Origin: GCA-2687515 sp002687515
GTDB lineage: Bacteria > Pseudomonadota > Alphaproteobacteria > Rhodospirillales > UBA2165
NCBI GenBank assembly: GCA_030745835.1
Contig: JASLNU010000053.1
Location: 1-40,115, forward strand
Length of the DNA: 40,115 nucleotides
Direction: 5' to 3'
Shown here: piece by piece, positions 7,645 through 17,119 of the stretch
Layout of the letters: the number at the start of each line of letters is the position of its first letter
How positions within the stretch are numbered: position 1 is the first letter of the stretch
Notes under the pieces: generated by a model
The model's database searches: none
What the model was told of the DNA's origin: nothing
Seen by the model: the letters and a program-made list of their open reading frames with translations, nothing else
Position numbers and translations under genes: made by a program

Positions 7645-9413
7645 AGATCGATCATTTCGAGCATCCTCATTACCGGGCGCGCCGCACCGGCGCCGTGCCG
7701 CGCCCGCCTCGGCCGGATATTCCCGACACCGTCGAGCTTGAGGGCATTCGCAGCCAAGCAATTAATACCAGCCGCAACCGGCTGATCGTCACCGGCGCGT
7801 TGATGGCCCTTGCCTTTGCCGTTATTGCCGGCCGATTGATCGAACTGGCGGTGGTCAAGGATGGCGCGCCAAAACCTATTGCGCGTGTATCCGAAACGCC
7901 GAAACCGCCCAAGGTGCGCGCCAATATCGTCGACCGCAACGGAACCCTGTTGGCGACCAGCCTGCCGACCGCGGCGCTCTACGCGAACCCCAATCATGTG
8001 CTCGATCCGGAACTGGCGGCGGCGCGCCTGGTCAAGGTCCTGCCGGAATTGGATCGCCGGCAGGTTCTGAAAAAGCTGGCAAGCAAAAGCACATTCGTTT
8101 GGCTGCACCGCAATCTGACGCCGGACCGTCAGTTCAGGGTCAATGCGCTCGGCGTTCCGGGGCTGTATTTTCAAAGCATGGAGCGCCGGGTCTATCCGCA
8201 TGGACCCTTGGCGGCGCATGTCCTCGGCATAACCGATATCGATGGCGTCGGCTTGTCGGGCGTCGAAAAACAGTTCGATGCGACGCTGACCGGCGGCAAG
8301 GGTTCCTTGCGGCTGTCCCTCGATATCCGCGTTCAAGCCATGTTTCGCGGCGAGCTGGCGCGCGTTCAGGAAAAATTTTCGGCGATCGGGGCGGTTGGCG
8401 TTTTGCTTGATGTCAACTCGGGCGAGGTTGTTGCGATGGTATCGCTGCCCGATTTCGATCCCAACAATCCGGTGACCGCCGCCGGTGACGCCGGCTTCAA
8501 CCGCGCCACCAAGGGCGTCTATGAAATGGGGTCCACCTTCAAACTGTTCACCGCCGCGATGGCGCTGGACAGCGGCGTCACTAATCTGAATACCCGCTTT
8601 GACGCGACCAAGCCGATCCGCGTGCACGGCTACACGATTTCCGATTTCCACCCCTTGAAACGCTGGCTTACGGTTCCCGAAATATTGATACACTCGTCCA
8701 ATATCGGGGCCGCCAAGATGGCCATCAAGGTGGGCACGGCGCGCCAGAAAAAATATTTGCGCTTGCTTGGATTGATGCGCGCGGCGGCCATCGAACTGCC
8801 CGAAGTGGGCGCGCCGCTGACCCCCGACCGTTGGCGCGATATCAACACCATGACCATTTCCTACGGCCACGGCATCGCCGTTTCGCCGCTGCAACTGACC
8901 GCCGCCGTGGCGACCCTGGTCAATGGCGGATTTCGCGCCGAGCCGACCATCGTCAAGCAAAGCCAGTCCGCCAATCGGCCGCCGGAACGGGTGTTGAAAC
9001 CGGGAACGTCCGAAAAAATGCGCCGTCTGATGCGTCTGGTGGTGACCAGGGGAACCGGCAGAAAAGCTGACCTGAACGGCTTTTTGCTCGGCGGCAAGAC
9101 CGGCACCGCCGATAAACCGGGAAATCGCGGCTACCGTGGCCGCCGGGTGATATCATCCTTTGTCGGCGTGTTTCCGTTCGACAAGCCGCGTTACGCGATC
9201 CTGGCACTGTTCGACGAGCCCAAGGGTCTGAAAGAAACCTTCGGCTATGCCACCGGCGGCTGGGTCGCGGCGCCGGTGGTGCGCAACGTGGTCGGGCGGC
9301 TGTCGCCGATTTTGGGCCTGCGTCCGCGCGCCGAAAGTCCAATAGCATCGAAAAACCGGCAGGCCAAAAACCAGCCAACAAGACAGCGGAACAAGAATCT
9401 TGCGGCTAACTGA
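7641..9413 (+). CDS. ftsI: Penicillin-binding protein 3, septal transpeptidase FtsI
   Basis: A 590-residue monofunctional class B penicillin-binding protein that cross-links septal peptidoglycan with FtsW as partner. A basic N-terminus precedes one membrane segment at about residues 48-66. The PBP dimerisation region follows, with RANIVDRNGTLLATSLP near residue 90. The transpeptidase domain has all three active-site motifs: S298-T-F-K301 (nucleophile Ser298), S352-S-N354 and K486-T-G-T-A. The C-terminal 30 residues are basic and low in complexity. It overlaps ftsL by four bases, and its last 14 bases overlap murE. The protein is complete and of normal length. Confidence 0.96.
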   Translation: MKIDHFEHPHYRARRTGAVPRPPRPDIPDTVELEGIRSQAINTSRNRLIVTGALMALAFAVIAGRLIELAVVKDGAPKPIARVSETPKPPKVRANIVDRNGTLLATSLPTAALYANPNHVLDPELAAARLVKVLPELDRRQVLKKLASKSTFVWLHRNLTPDRQFRVNALGVPGLYFQSMERRVYPHGPLAAHVLGITDIDGVGLSGVEKQFDATLTGGKGSLRLSLDIRVQAMFRGELARVQEKFSAIGAVGVLLDVNSGEVVAMVSLPDFDPNNPVTAAGDAGFNRATKGVYEMGSTFKLFTAAMALDSGVTNLNTRFDATKPIRVHGYTISDFHPLKRWLTVPEILIHSSNIGAAKMAIKVGTARQKKYLRLLGLMRAAAIELPEVGAPLTPDRWRDINTMTISYGHGIAVSPLQLTAAVATLVNGGFRAEPTIVKQSQSANRPPERVLKPGTSEKMRRLMRLVVTRGTGRKADLNGFLLGGKTGTADKPGNRGYRGRRVISSFVGVFPFDKPRYAILALFDEPKGLKETFGYATGGWVAAPVVRNVVGRLSPILGLRPRAESPIASKNRQAKNQPTRQRNKNLAAN

Positions 9414-10872
9414 ACTTATGGCGGGAGTGGAATGGACGGATATGAAAGATGGGCGGCTGGTTGACGCCGACATACACGGCCTGAGCGCCGATTCACGGAA
9501 AATCGAGCCGGGTTTTCTGTTCGCGGCGCTGCCGGGCGCCGAGACGGATGGCCGCGATTACATCGCCGACGCCGTCAAGCGCGGCGCGGTGGCCGTGCTG
9601 TCGCCGCCCGGTACTGAAATTGGCACCGAAATCGCCGTCGATGGTCCGCCGGTGGCGCTGCTAACGCACGATATGCCACGCCGGCGCTATGCCGAACTCG
9701 CCGCCCGTTTCCACGGCGGCCAGCCGGCGCATATTGCGGCGGTGACCGGTACCAACGGCAAAACCTCGGTTGTCGATTTCACGCGCCAGCTTTGGACCCG
9801 TCTGGGAAGCCCGGCGGCCAGTTTGGGCACCCTCGGCCTGGTGGCGCCCGGCCGGCGCACCCAGGGCGGGCTGACTACACCGGACGCCGCCGATCTGCAC
9901 GCCACCTTGGCGGACTTGGCGGCAGAAGGGGTCGATCACGCCGCCATCGAAGCCTCCAGCCACGGCCTCGATCAATTCCGCCTCGACGGCGTCCAGGTAT
10001 CCGTCGCCGCCTTCACGAATATCAGCCGCGATCATCTCGACTATCACGGCTCCATGGACGCCTACCTGGGCGCCAAGGCGCGCCTGTTTTCGGAGCTTTT
10101 GCAGGCCGGCGGAACCGCCGTGCTGAACGCCGATGACCCCCATTGGGAAAAGCTGCTGGCGGGGCGCGACGTTCGCAGCCTGACCTATGGCTGGGCCGGA
10201 AACGACGTTGCCCTAGAGGATTGCCAGGCCCATGGCGACAGCCAGCGGCTTACCCTCGAAATCTTCGGTAGCGGGGTGGAAATCGACTTTCCCCTGATCG
10301 GTGATTTTCAGGTGATGAACGCCCTTTGCGCCCTCGCCATTGTCATCGCCGGCGGCGCCGAGCCCAACGCCGCGTTGCAGGGACTGGTTACCCTGGAGCC
10401 GGTGGCCGGGCGTATGCAACTCGCCGCCCGGCTTGAGAATGACGCCGCCATTTATGTCGACTACGCCCACACGCCCGACGCGCTGAGGCGCGTCCTCGCG
10501 GCCTTGAGGCCGCATGCAAGCGGCGCGCTGCAAGTGGTGTTCGGCTGCGGCGGCGACCGCGATACCGGCAAGCGCCCGGAAATGGGCCGCATCGCCGCCC
10601 GGCTCGCCGACCGGGTGATCGTCACCGACGACAATCCGAGAACCGAAGACGCCGGCGCTATTCGGGGTGCCATAATGGAAGCCGCGCCTGGGGCCCGCGA
10701 AATCGGTGACCGGGAACAAGCCATATTCGAAGCCGTCTCCGGCTTGGGTGCCGGCGATATCCTGGTCATTGCCGGCAAGGGCCATGAGCAGGGTCAGATC
10801 GTCGGCGCCGAGATAAAGCCGTTCGATGACTTGGAAGTGGCGCGCCGCGCCGCCCGGGGGGTGGATCAATGA
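9400..10872 (+). CDS. murE: UDP-MurNAc-tripeptide ligase MurE (meso-diaminopimelate adding)
   Basis: A 490-residue cytoplasmic Mur ligase that adds the third residue to UDP-MurNAc-L-Ala-D-Glu. I accept the TTG start at 9400 inside the ftsI gene because it gives the family N-terminus MRLTEL; the first in-frame ATG is at 9418. The ATP-binding motif TGTNGKTS is at residues 116-123 with Lys121. The central domain has SSHGLDQFRLDG and FTNISRDHLDYHG. DNPR at 411-414 is the known signature for meso-diaminopimelate selectivity, so the peptidoglycan is of the usual Gram-negative type. The stop overlaps murF by four bases. Confidence 0.95.
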   Translation: MRLTELMAGVEWTDMKDGRLVDADIHGLSADSRKIEPGFLFAALPGAETDGRDYIADAVKRGAVAVLSPPGTEIGTEIAVDGPPVALLTHDMPRRRYAELAARFHGGQPAHIAAVTGTNGKTSVVDFTRQLWTRLGSPAASLGTLGLVAPGRRTQGGLTTPDAADLHATLADLAAEGVDHAAIEASSHGLDQFRLDGVQVSVAAFTNISRDHLDYHGSMDAYLGAKARLFSELLQAGGTAVLNADDPHWEKLLAGRDVRSLTYGWAGNDVALEDCQAHGDSQRLTLEIFGSGVEIDFPLIGDFQVMNALCALAIVIAGGAEPNAALQGLVTLEPVAGRMQLAARLENDAAIYVDYAHTPDALRRVLAALRPHASGALQVVFGCGGDRDTGKRPEMGRIAARLADRVIVTDDNPRTEDAGAIRGAIMEAAPGAREIGDREQAIFEAVSGLGAGDILVIAGKGHEQGQIVGAEIKPFDDLEVARRAARGVDQ

Positions 10873-12338
10873 ACGCCGATCCCAATCCCGCTCTTTGGAG
10901 CGCCGAAGCCGCCGCCGCCGCGACCGGCGGAACGGTATCCGGTAATTGGACCGCCGGTGGCGTTTCCATCGACAGCCGCAGCCTCAAACCCGGCGATCTG
11001 TTCATCGCCCTCAAGGGGCCGAATTTCGACGGACACGAATTTCTGGATGCCGCCTTCGCAGCCGGCGCCGCCGCCGCCATGGTCTCGGACCGCGCGGCGG
11101 CGGCGGGCGGTCAACCGTTGCTCGGAGTCGATGACACGATGACCGGCCTCGATGCACTGGGCGCCGCCGGGCGGGCGCGGGCGCATGCAAAAGTTGTCGC
11201 CGTTACCGGCAGTGTCGGCAAGACCGGGGTCAAGGAAGCCTTGGCCCGGCTTCTCGGGCGCCAGGGCGAAACCGGGTTCAGCGCCGGCAGCTTCAACAAT
11301 CACATCGGCGTGCCGCTGTCCCTGTCGCGATTGTCGCCGAGCGCCCGCTTCGCGGTGTTCGAACTGGGCATGAATCACGCCGGCGAACTGACGCCCCTGT
11401 CGCGCATGGCGCGCCCGGACGTCGCCATGGTCACCAATGTCGAGGCGGTGCACACGGCCTATTTCGCCTCGCTCGAGGAAATCGCCGAAGCCAAATCGGA
11501 AATCTTCGCCGGCCTCGAGCCGGGTGGAACCGCGATCCTCAACCGCGATAATCCTTATTTCGATCTGTTGGCGGAGCGGGCGCGGCAGGCGGGGGCGGCG
11601 CTGGTCACCGGCTTCGGGGCTGACGCAAAAGCCGATTTCCGGCTGTTGGAGTTCGATCTGGGCGCCGAATATTCATCGGTGAAGGCCGGCTTCCGGGGCC
11701 GCACGCTGGAATACCGTCTGGGGCTTCCCGGACGCCATTGGGTGCAGAACAGCCTCGCCATCCTGGCCGCCGTCGATGCGGTCGGCGCCGATATTTTCGA
11801 GGCGGCGCGGGCGATGGCCGAACTGACGCCGGCAGTCGGGCGCGGCCGGCGCCATCTTGTCGATAGCGGCCAAATCGAGTTCCTGTTGATCGACGAAAGC
11901 TATAACGCCAGCCCGGTATCGATGATGGCCGCGCTCGAGGTGCTGGCATCGCTGCAACCGGGACCGATGGGGCGCCGGATCGCGGTGCTCGGCGACATGC
12001 TGGAACTGGGGCCTGAAAGCGGCGAGATGCACCGCCGGCTGGCGGCGGCGGTAACGGGCAATCAAGTGGATCTGGTGTTCACCGCCGGCGACAGGATGGG
12101 CGCCTTGTTCGGCGCGCTTCCCGGCGGGCGGCGGGGCACGCACCATTCCGGCTCGGAGGAGCTGGCCGCAACCATGGGCGCCGCCCTCAAATCCGGCGAT
12201 GTGGTGCTGGTCAAGGGCTCGGCGGGATCGAGGATGGGCGCCGTCGTCGCCGCGCTTCTGGCCATGGACAGGGGCAACCGGTCCGAATCCGACGCTGCGA
12301 AGGCAACACCGAACGGGGAGGCGCCCAATGCTGTTTAA
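10869..12338 (+). CDS. murF: UDP-MurNAc-tripeptide-D-Ala-D-Ala ligase MurF
   Basis: A 489-residue Mur ligase that joins the D-alanyl-D-alanine dipeptide made by Ddl to UDP-MurNAc-tripeptide, which completes the cytoplasmic pentapeptide precursor. The N-terminal substrate domain includes VSIDSRSLKPGDLFIALKG. The ATP-binding loop is TGSVGKTGVKE near residues 115-125. FELGMNHAGEL and VTNVEAVHTAYF are typical of MurF, and the C-terminal domain contains IDESYNASPVSM. Length is slightly above the usual 450-470. It starts at an ATGA overlap with murE and its last 11 bases overlap mraY. Confidence 0.95.
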   Translation: MNADPNPALWSAEAAAAATGGTVSGNWTAGGVSIDSRSLKPGDLFIALKGPNFDGHEFLDAAFAAGAAAAMVSDRAAAAGGQPLLGVDDTMTGLDALGAAGRARAHAKVVAVTGSVGKTGVKEALARLLGRQGETGFSAGSFNNHIGVPLSLSRLSPSARFAVFELGMNHAGELTPLSRMARPDVAMVTNVEAVHTAYFASLEEIAEAKSEIFAGLEPGGTAILNRDNPYFDLLAERARQAGAALVTGFGADAKADFRLLEFDLGAEYSSVKAGFRGRTLEYRLGLPGRHWVQNSLAILAAVDAVGADIFEAARAMAELTPAVGRGRRHLVDSGQIEFLLIDESYNASPVSMMAALEVLASLQPGPMGRRIAVLGDMLELGPESGEMHRRLAAAVTGNQVDLVFTAGDRMGALFGALPGGRRGTHHSGSEELAATMGAALKSGDVVLVKGSAGSRMGAVVAALLAMDRGNRSESDAAKATPNGEAPNAV

Positions 12339-13419
12339 TTGGCTGGTCCAGTTTTCCGATCAATTGGGAATATTAAACCTATTCCGCTACATCACCTTCC
12401 GCACCGGCGGCGCCATGATCACCGCCCTGATCGTCAGCTTCATCTGTGGGCCGATGATCATCCGCTGGCTGCGCAAGCATCAGCATGGCGGCCAGCCGAT
12501 CCGCACCGACGGCCCCGAAAGCCACCTGATCACCAAGGTCGGCACGCCGACCATGGGCGGCTTCATGATCCTGCTGGCGCTTCTGGTTTCGACCCTGATG
12601 TGGGCGGATTTGCGCAACGGCTATGTCTGGGCGGCGCTCGGGGTCACGGTCGGTTACGGCATGATCGGTTTCATCGACGATTACATCAAGGTAACGCGCC
12701 GCCATTCCAGCGGCCTGCCGGGGAAACTGAAACTATTGTTACAGATATTCATCGCCGCCGCCGCCACCATATGGGTGGTCAGCATCACCCGCGAGCCGTT
12801 GTCGACCTCGCTGGCGATCCCGTTCTTCAAGAATGTGCTGATCGATCTCGGCGGTTTCCTGTTCGTGGTCTTCGCCGTCGTTGTGATGGTCGGCTCGTCG
12901 AACGCGGTCAACCTGACCGACGGTCTCGACGGCCTCGCCATCGGACCGGTGATGATCGCCGCCGGCGTCTTCGGGCTGATCGCCTATATCATCGGCAATT
13001 CGGTGTTTTCCAATTACCTGCAGGTTCATTACGTGCCCGGCGCCGGCGAGCTTTCCATATTCTGCGGCGCCCTGGTCGGCGCCGGCCTTGGCTTTCTCTG
13101 GTACAACGCACCGCCGGCAATGGTGTTCATGGGCGATACCGGTTCCCTGTCGATGGGCGGGGCGCTCGGTATCGTCAGCGTCATTACCAAGCATGAACTG
13201 GTGCTGGCCATCGTCGGCGGCCTGTTCGTTCTCGAAACGGTGTCGGTCATCGTTCAGGTGATCTCGTTCAAGCTGACCGGGCGCCGGGTCTTTCAGATGG
13301 CGCCGCTGCATCATCACTTCGAAAAAAAGGGCTGGGCGGAGCCGACCATCGTCATCCGGTTCTGGATCATTGCCTTGATCCTGGCGCTTGCCGGGCTGGC
13401 CACATTGAAATTGCGCTAA
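12328..13419 (+). CDS. mraY: Phospho-MurNAc-pentapeptide translocase MraY
   Basis: An integral membrane enzyme of 363 residues that transfers phospho-MurNAc-pentapeptide to undecaprenyl phosphate to make lipid I. The ATG at 12328 follows a good GGGGAGG, and the product begins MLFNWLV as expected. About ten membrane segments can be traced. Conserved loops include KVGTPTMGG, GFIDDYIKV with its catalytic-region Asp pair, NAVNLTDGLDGLA, FMGDTGSL and the late MAPLHHHFEKKGW. These are hallmark MraY segments. The gene begins within the murF end and is followed nine bases later by murD. Confidence 0.97.
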   Translation: MLFNWLVQFSDQLGILNLFRYITFRTGGAMITALIVSFICGPMIIRWLRKHQHGGQPIRTDGPESHLITKVGTPTMGGFMILLALLVSTLMWADLRNGYVWAALGVTVGYGMIGFIDDYIKVTRRHSSGLPGKLKLLLQIFIAAAATIWVVSITREPLSTSLAIPFFKNVLIDLGGFLFVVFAVVVMVGSSNAVNLTDGLDGLAIGPVMIAAGVFGLIAYIIGNSVFSNYLQVHYVPGAGELSIFCGALVGAGLGFLWYNAPPAMVFMGDTGSLSMGGALGIVSVITKHELVLAIVGGLFVLETVSVIVQVISFKLTGRRVFQMAPLHHHFEKKGWAEPTIVIRFWIIALILALAGLATLKLR

Positions 13420-13428
13420 GAGGGGCAA

Positions 13429-14823
13429 GTGATCGAGGTCGATACATTTTCCGGTGAAACCATCGCGGTCATGGGCCTGGCGCGGTCCGGCCTGGCCGCG
13501 GCGCGCGCGCTGCAAGCCGGCGGCGCCGAGGTTCGCGCCTGGGACGATGCGCCGGAACGCCGCGAGGCGGCGGCCGAAGCCGGCGTCGCGTTGAGCGATC
13601 TTAATCAATGCGCATGGGACGGCGTCCGGGCGCTGGTGCTCAGCCCCGGAATTCCCGATAGCTTCCCGGAACCGCACCCGATCGCCAAGGCGGCGCGGGC
13701 CGAAGGCTGCGAGATCATATCCGATATCGATCTCCTGGCGCGGGCCAGACCCGAAGCCACCTATATCGGGATCACCGGCACCAACGGCAAGTCGACAACC
13801 TCGGCGCTGATCGGACATATCCTGAAGGGCGCCGATGTGCCGGTAGAGGTGGGCGGCAATATCGGCGTCCCGGTGCTCGACCTGGCAACCCTCGGCGCCG
13901 GTGGCGCCTACGTTCTGGAACTGTCGTCCTATCAATTGGAACGGACGCCGACGCTGCGGCCCAATATCGCGGTGCTGCTCAACATCTCGCCGGACCATTT
14001 GGACCGGCATGGCGGGCTCGACGGCTATGTCGATGCAAAAAGGATGATTTTCGACAATCCCGGAACAGGGGGGCCTGTCTCCGCCCATGCCGTGGTCGGC
14101 ATGGAAGATGCCCATTGCCGCGGCATCGGCATGGAACTGATGCTGCGCGGCGATCACAAGATCATCCCGATATCGGGCAGCACGCGCGCCGCCGGCGGCG
14201 TCTATGTCGAGGACGGCATCCTGTTCGACGATATCGAGTACCGGCAGGCATCTGTCGGCGATTTGCGGCCGGTGACCGCGCTTCCGGGCCGGCACAATTG
14301 GCAAAACGCCGCCGCCGCCTACGCCGTGGCGCGCCTGATGGGCTTGGCGCCGGAACCGATCATCGCCGGCATCGCCACATTCCCCGGCCTGCCGCATCGC
14401 CAGGAACTGGTCGGCGAGATCGGCCAAATCGCCTATGTCAACGATTCGAAGGCGACCAATAGCCTGGCGGCGGCAAGGGCGCTTCAATGCTACGACGCCG
14501 TCCACTGGATCGCCGGCGGCCAGTTCAAGGAAGATACGCTGGCGGCGCTCGATCCGCATATCGGGCGCGTCCGGGGCGCCTATCTGATCGGCGAGGCGGC
14601 GCTGGAATTTGAAAACCTGCTTGGCGGCCGCGTGCCGGTCCGCCAATGCGGCGATTTGGAAACGGCGCTCGCCGGGGCGCACGCGGCGGCGCAGGCGGCG
14701 GCGGAAGCGGCGGTGGTCCTGTTTTCGCCGGCCTGCGCGTCGTTCGATCAGTTCGACGATTTCGAAGCCCGCGGCGACGCGTTTCGCCGGCAGGTCCGGG
14801 AGTTGACGGAGGCGCCCGCATGA
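13429..14823 (+). CDS. murD: UDP-MurNAc-L-alanine:D-glutamate ligase MurD
   Basis: A 464-residue cytoplasmic ligase that adds D-glutamate to UDP-MurNAc-L-alanine. It starts with GTG at 13429, with AGGGGC at good spacing. The N-terminal Rossmann-like domain opens with IAVMGLARSGLAAARAL. The ATP motif is TGTNGKSTTSALIGHIL near residue 120. Further family segments are ELSSYQLE, NISPDHLDRHG and GLPHRQELV, followed by NDSKATN. SPACASFDQFDDFEARGD near the C-terminus matches the MurD-specific ending. Its stop overlaps the ftsW start by four bases. Confidence 0.95.
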   Translation: MIEVDTFSGETIAVMGLARSGLAAARALQAGGAEVRAWDDAPERREAAAEAGVALSDLNQCAWDGVRALVLSPGIPDSFPEPHPIAKAARAEGCEIISDIDLLARARPEATYIGITGTNGKSTTSALIGHILKGADVPVEVGGNIGVPVLDLATLGAGGAYVLELSSYQLERTPTLRPNIAVLLNISPDHLDRHGGLDGYVDAKRMIFDNPGTGGPVSAHAVVGMEDAHCRGIGMELMLRGDHKIIPISGSTRAAGGVYVEDGILFDDIEYRQASVGDLRPVTALPGRHNWQNAAAAYAVARLMGLAPEPIIAGIATFPGLPHRQELVGEIGQIAYVNDSKATNSLAAARALQCYDAVHWIAGGQFKEDTLAALDPHIGRVRGAYLIGEAALEFENLLGGRVPVRQCGDLETALAGAHAAAQAAAEAAVVLFSPACASFDQFDDFEARGDAFRRQVRELTEAPA

Positions 14824-15944
14824 ACACCTATTCGCGCACCAATCTGAGCCTGTTGGGTGCCTGGTGGCTGAGCCTCGATCGTTGGATCATTGCCGCCTTG
14901 ATCGCCCTGGCGGCGGTCGGCGCCGTCCTCGGCATGGCCGCCAGCCCGCCGGTCGCCGAACAACTGGGCAAGGATACCTTCTACTTCGCGCAACGTCATA
15001 TTATCTTCCTTCCGATCGCCCTTATCTTTCTGCTTGCCGTCTCCGCCCTCGATGCCGGGCGGGTGCGCTTGCTGGCGCTCGCCGTGTTTGCGGTAACCGT
15101 TGCCCTGATGATCCTGACCATTATTTCCGGAACCGAGATCAAGGGCGCGACGCGGTGGATATCGTTCGCCGGCTTTTCCCTGCAGCCCTCGGAATTCATC
15201 AAGCCCAGCTTTGCCGTCCTGTCGGCCTGGCTTTTCGCCAATTGGCGGTTGGGTGAAAGCGTGTCCGGCTATGCCCTGGCCATCGGCCTTTACCTTATCA
15301 TTGTGGCGCTCTTGCTGGCGCAGCCCGATGTCGGCATGGCGATCCTGGTTTCGATCATCTGGGGAACCCAATTTTTTCTCGCCGGGCTGCCGATGCTCCT
15401 GGTCATCGCCATCGGCGTCATATTCATCTCGGGCGGTATCTTTGCCTATTTTCAGTTCGCTCATGTCCGCGCCCGCATCGATCAGTTTCTCGATCCCGCC
15501 GGCGAAGAAGCCTATCAGGTGGCGCGTTCGCTGGACGCTTTCCGCGGCGGCGGAATTTTCGGCGTCGGGCCGGGCGAGGGCCATGTCAAGGAGGTCTTGC
15601 CCGACGCCCACGCCGATTTCGTGTTTGCCGTCGCCGGCGAGGAATTCGGATTGTTGATGACGCTGATGGTGGTTGCCCTGTTCGCCTTCATCGTCTTGCG
15701 CGGTTTCGTCCGCGTGTTCCGCGATTCCGATTTGTTTACCCAGTTGGCGGTGGCCGGGTTGCTGGTTCAATTCGGATTGCAGGCGATCATCAATATGGCA
15801 TCGACGCTCAATCTGATGCCGACCAAGGGCATGACGCTGCCCTACATATCCTATGGCGGTTCATCGATGTTCGCCCTGGCCTTTGGCATGGGCATGGTCC
15901 TGGCGCTGACCCGCGATGCCAGTGTGCCGAGGCGGCCGCGATGA
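14820..15944 (+). CDS. ftsW: Septal peptidoglycan glycosyltransferase FtsW
   Basis: A SEDS-family membrane protein of 374 residues that polymerises lipid II at the septum with FtsI. The ATG at 14820 overlaps the murD stop; the frame is open upstream, but that stretch is simply murD read in another frame. About ten membrane segments are visible. Conserved landmarks include GATRWISFAGFSLQPSEFIK, QPDVGMAILV, YFQFAHVRARIDQFLDP, GPGEGHVKEVLPDAHADFVF and the final TKGMTLPYISYGGSS. These loops include the region known to hold the catalytic Asp in SEDS enzymes. Length and order are normal. Confidence 0.96.
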   Translation: MNTYSRTNLSLLGAWWLSLDRWIIAALIALAAVGAVLGMAASPPVAEQLGKDTFYFAQRHIIFLPIALIFLLAVSALDAGRVRLLALAVFAVTVALMILTIISGTEIKGATRWISFAGFSLQPSEFIKPSFAVLSAWLFANWRLGESVSGYALAIGLYLIIVALLLAQPDVGMAILVSIIWGTQFFLAGLPMLLVIAIGVIFISGGIFAYFQFAHVRARIDQFLDPAGEEAYQVARSLDAFRGGGIFGVGPGEGHVKEVLPDAHADFVFAVAGEEFGLLMTLMVVALFAFIVLRGFVRVFRDSDLFTQLAVAGLLVQFGLQAIINMASTLNLMPTKGMTLPYISYGGSSMFALAFGMGMVLALTRDASVPRRPR

Positions 15945-17119
15945 CTTTGGCGCCACAGAATTCCCCGGCAAATTTCCCGGCAAATTCGCCTTTGGTCGCG
16001 CCATTGGTCGCCCTGGCTACCGGCGGCACCGCGGGCCACGTGTTTCCGGCCGCCGCCTTGGCCGCGGAATTGGCGAAGCGCGGATGCCGGCTGGCTTTGA
16101 TCACCGACCGGCGCGGCGGGGCGCTCGGCGGGCGCCTCGACAAGATCGAAACATTCCGGGTGCGCGCCGGCGGCATCGCCGGCAAGGGATTGGCCGCCCG
16201 CATCAAAAGCAGTTTCGAGATTCTGGCGGGTATTGTTCAAGCCTGGCGCATTCTCAAGAAAATCAGGCCGGCGGTGGTCGTCGGCTTCGGCGGATACGCA
16301 TCGGTGCCGACCATGTTGGCCGCCCGCCATTGCGGTGCCAAGACCGCCATTCACGAACAAAATGCGGTGCTCGGCCGCGCCAACCGGTTGCTGGCGGGCC
16401 GGGTCGCCCTAATCGCCACATCCTACGAGGTGGTCGCCGCCATGCCCGAAGGCGCCGCCGAAGTGGCCAGGACCGGCATGCCGGTGCGGCCCGCCGTTAC
16501 CGAATTGCGGGACAGCGCCTATCCGGACCGCAAGGAAGGCGGCGCCATCGGTATCGTCATCTTTGGCGGCAGCCAGGGCGCCGCTGTTTTTTCGCGCGTC
16601 GTGCCAGAGGCGATTTCCCGCCTTGAAGGCGATTTGCGCGGGCGTTTGTCGATCGTGCAGCAATGCCGGTCCGATGACCTGGCCGGTGTCAAAGCGGCCT
16701 ATGCGCGCCTCGGCGTGAAGGCCGAGGTGGCGGCTTTCTATGATGACCTGCCGGCGCGCATCGCGGCGGCCCATTTGATCATCTGCCGGTCCGGCGCTTC
16801 CACCGTCGCCGAACTGACGACCATTGGCCGGCCCTTGGTCATGATTCCCTATCCGCACGCCGTCGACGACCATCAATCGAGCAACGCCCATGCCGTCGAC
16901 GCCGCCGGCGCCGGCTGGCTGATGCCGGAAGAAGCCTTTACTCCCGAAGCGCTGGCCGAGAGGCTTGGCGCGCTTCTGACCATGCCGCGCATCCTTGAAA
17001 ACGCGGCCCAAGCTTCGAGCGCCTTCGGCCGCCCCGATGCCGCCGCCCGGCTTGCCGATGTGGTCTGCGCAATGCTGCCGGCGGGCGGCGGTTGGGATTC
17101 GGGGAGGCGGGCGGCATGA
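15941..17119 (+). CDS. murG: UDP-GlcNAc:lipid I N-acetylglucosamine transferase MurG
   Basis: A 392-residue GT-B glycosyltransferase, peripheral on the inner face of the membrane, that turns lipid I into lipid II. The N-terminal donor loop reads ATGGTAGHVFPA, with the usual GGTGGH changed to GGTAGH. FGGYASVPTMLAA and AIHEQNAVLGRANRLLA are diagnostic, as are IFGGSQGA and the C-terminal ICRSGASTVAEL with IPYPHAVDDHQ, which bind the UDP-GlcNAc donor. An extra N-terminal stretch of about 20 residues (PANFPANSPLVAPLVA) precedes the core and is unusual. It overlaps ftsW and murC by four bases each. Confidence 0.95.
   Translation: MTLAPQNSPANFPANSPLVAPLVALATGGTAGHVFPAAALAAELAKRGCRLALITDRRGGALGGRLDKIETFRVRAGGIAGKGLAARIKSSFEILAGIVQAWRILKKIRPAVVVGFGGYASVPTMLAARHCGAKTAIHEQNAVLGRANRLLAGRVALIATSYEVVAAMPEGAAEVARTGMPVRPAVTELRDSAYPDRKEGGAIGIVIFGGSQGAAVFSRVVPEAISRLEGDLRGRLSIVQQCRSDDLAGVKAAYARLGVKAEVAAFYDDLPARIAAAHLIICRSGASTVAELTTIGRPLVMIPYPHAVDDHQSSNAHAVDAAGAGWLMPEEAFTPEALAERLGALLTMPRILENAAQASSAFGRPDAAARLADVVCAMLPAGGGWDSGRRAA

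Noticed and set aside
7302..8960. A 552-codon open frame on the minus strand opposite ftsL and ftsI
   Set aside because: Antisense shadow of clear genes with no domain pattern. The same applies to 226-1335 (plus), 16873-18483 (minus) and 22810-23949 (minus).
12739..14682. A 647-codon open frame on the minus strand
   Set aside because: It lies opposite mraY and murD, which have complete family motifs. Its translation is rich in His, Asp, Arg and Gly as expected from antisense G+C-rich codons, and it has no recognisable domain.
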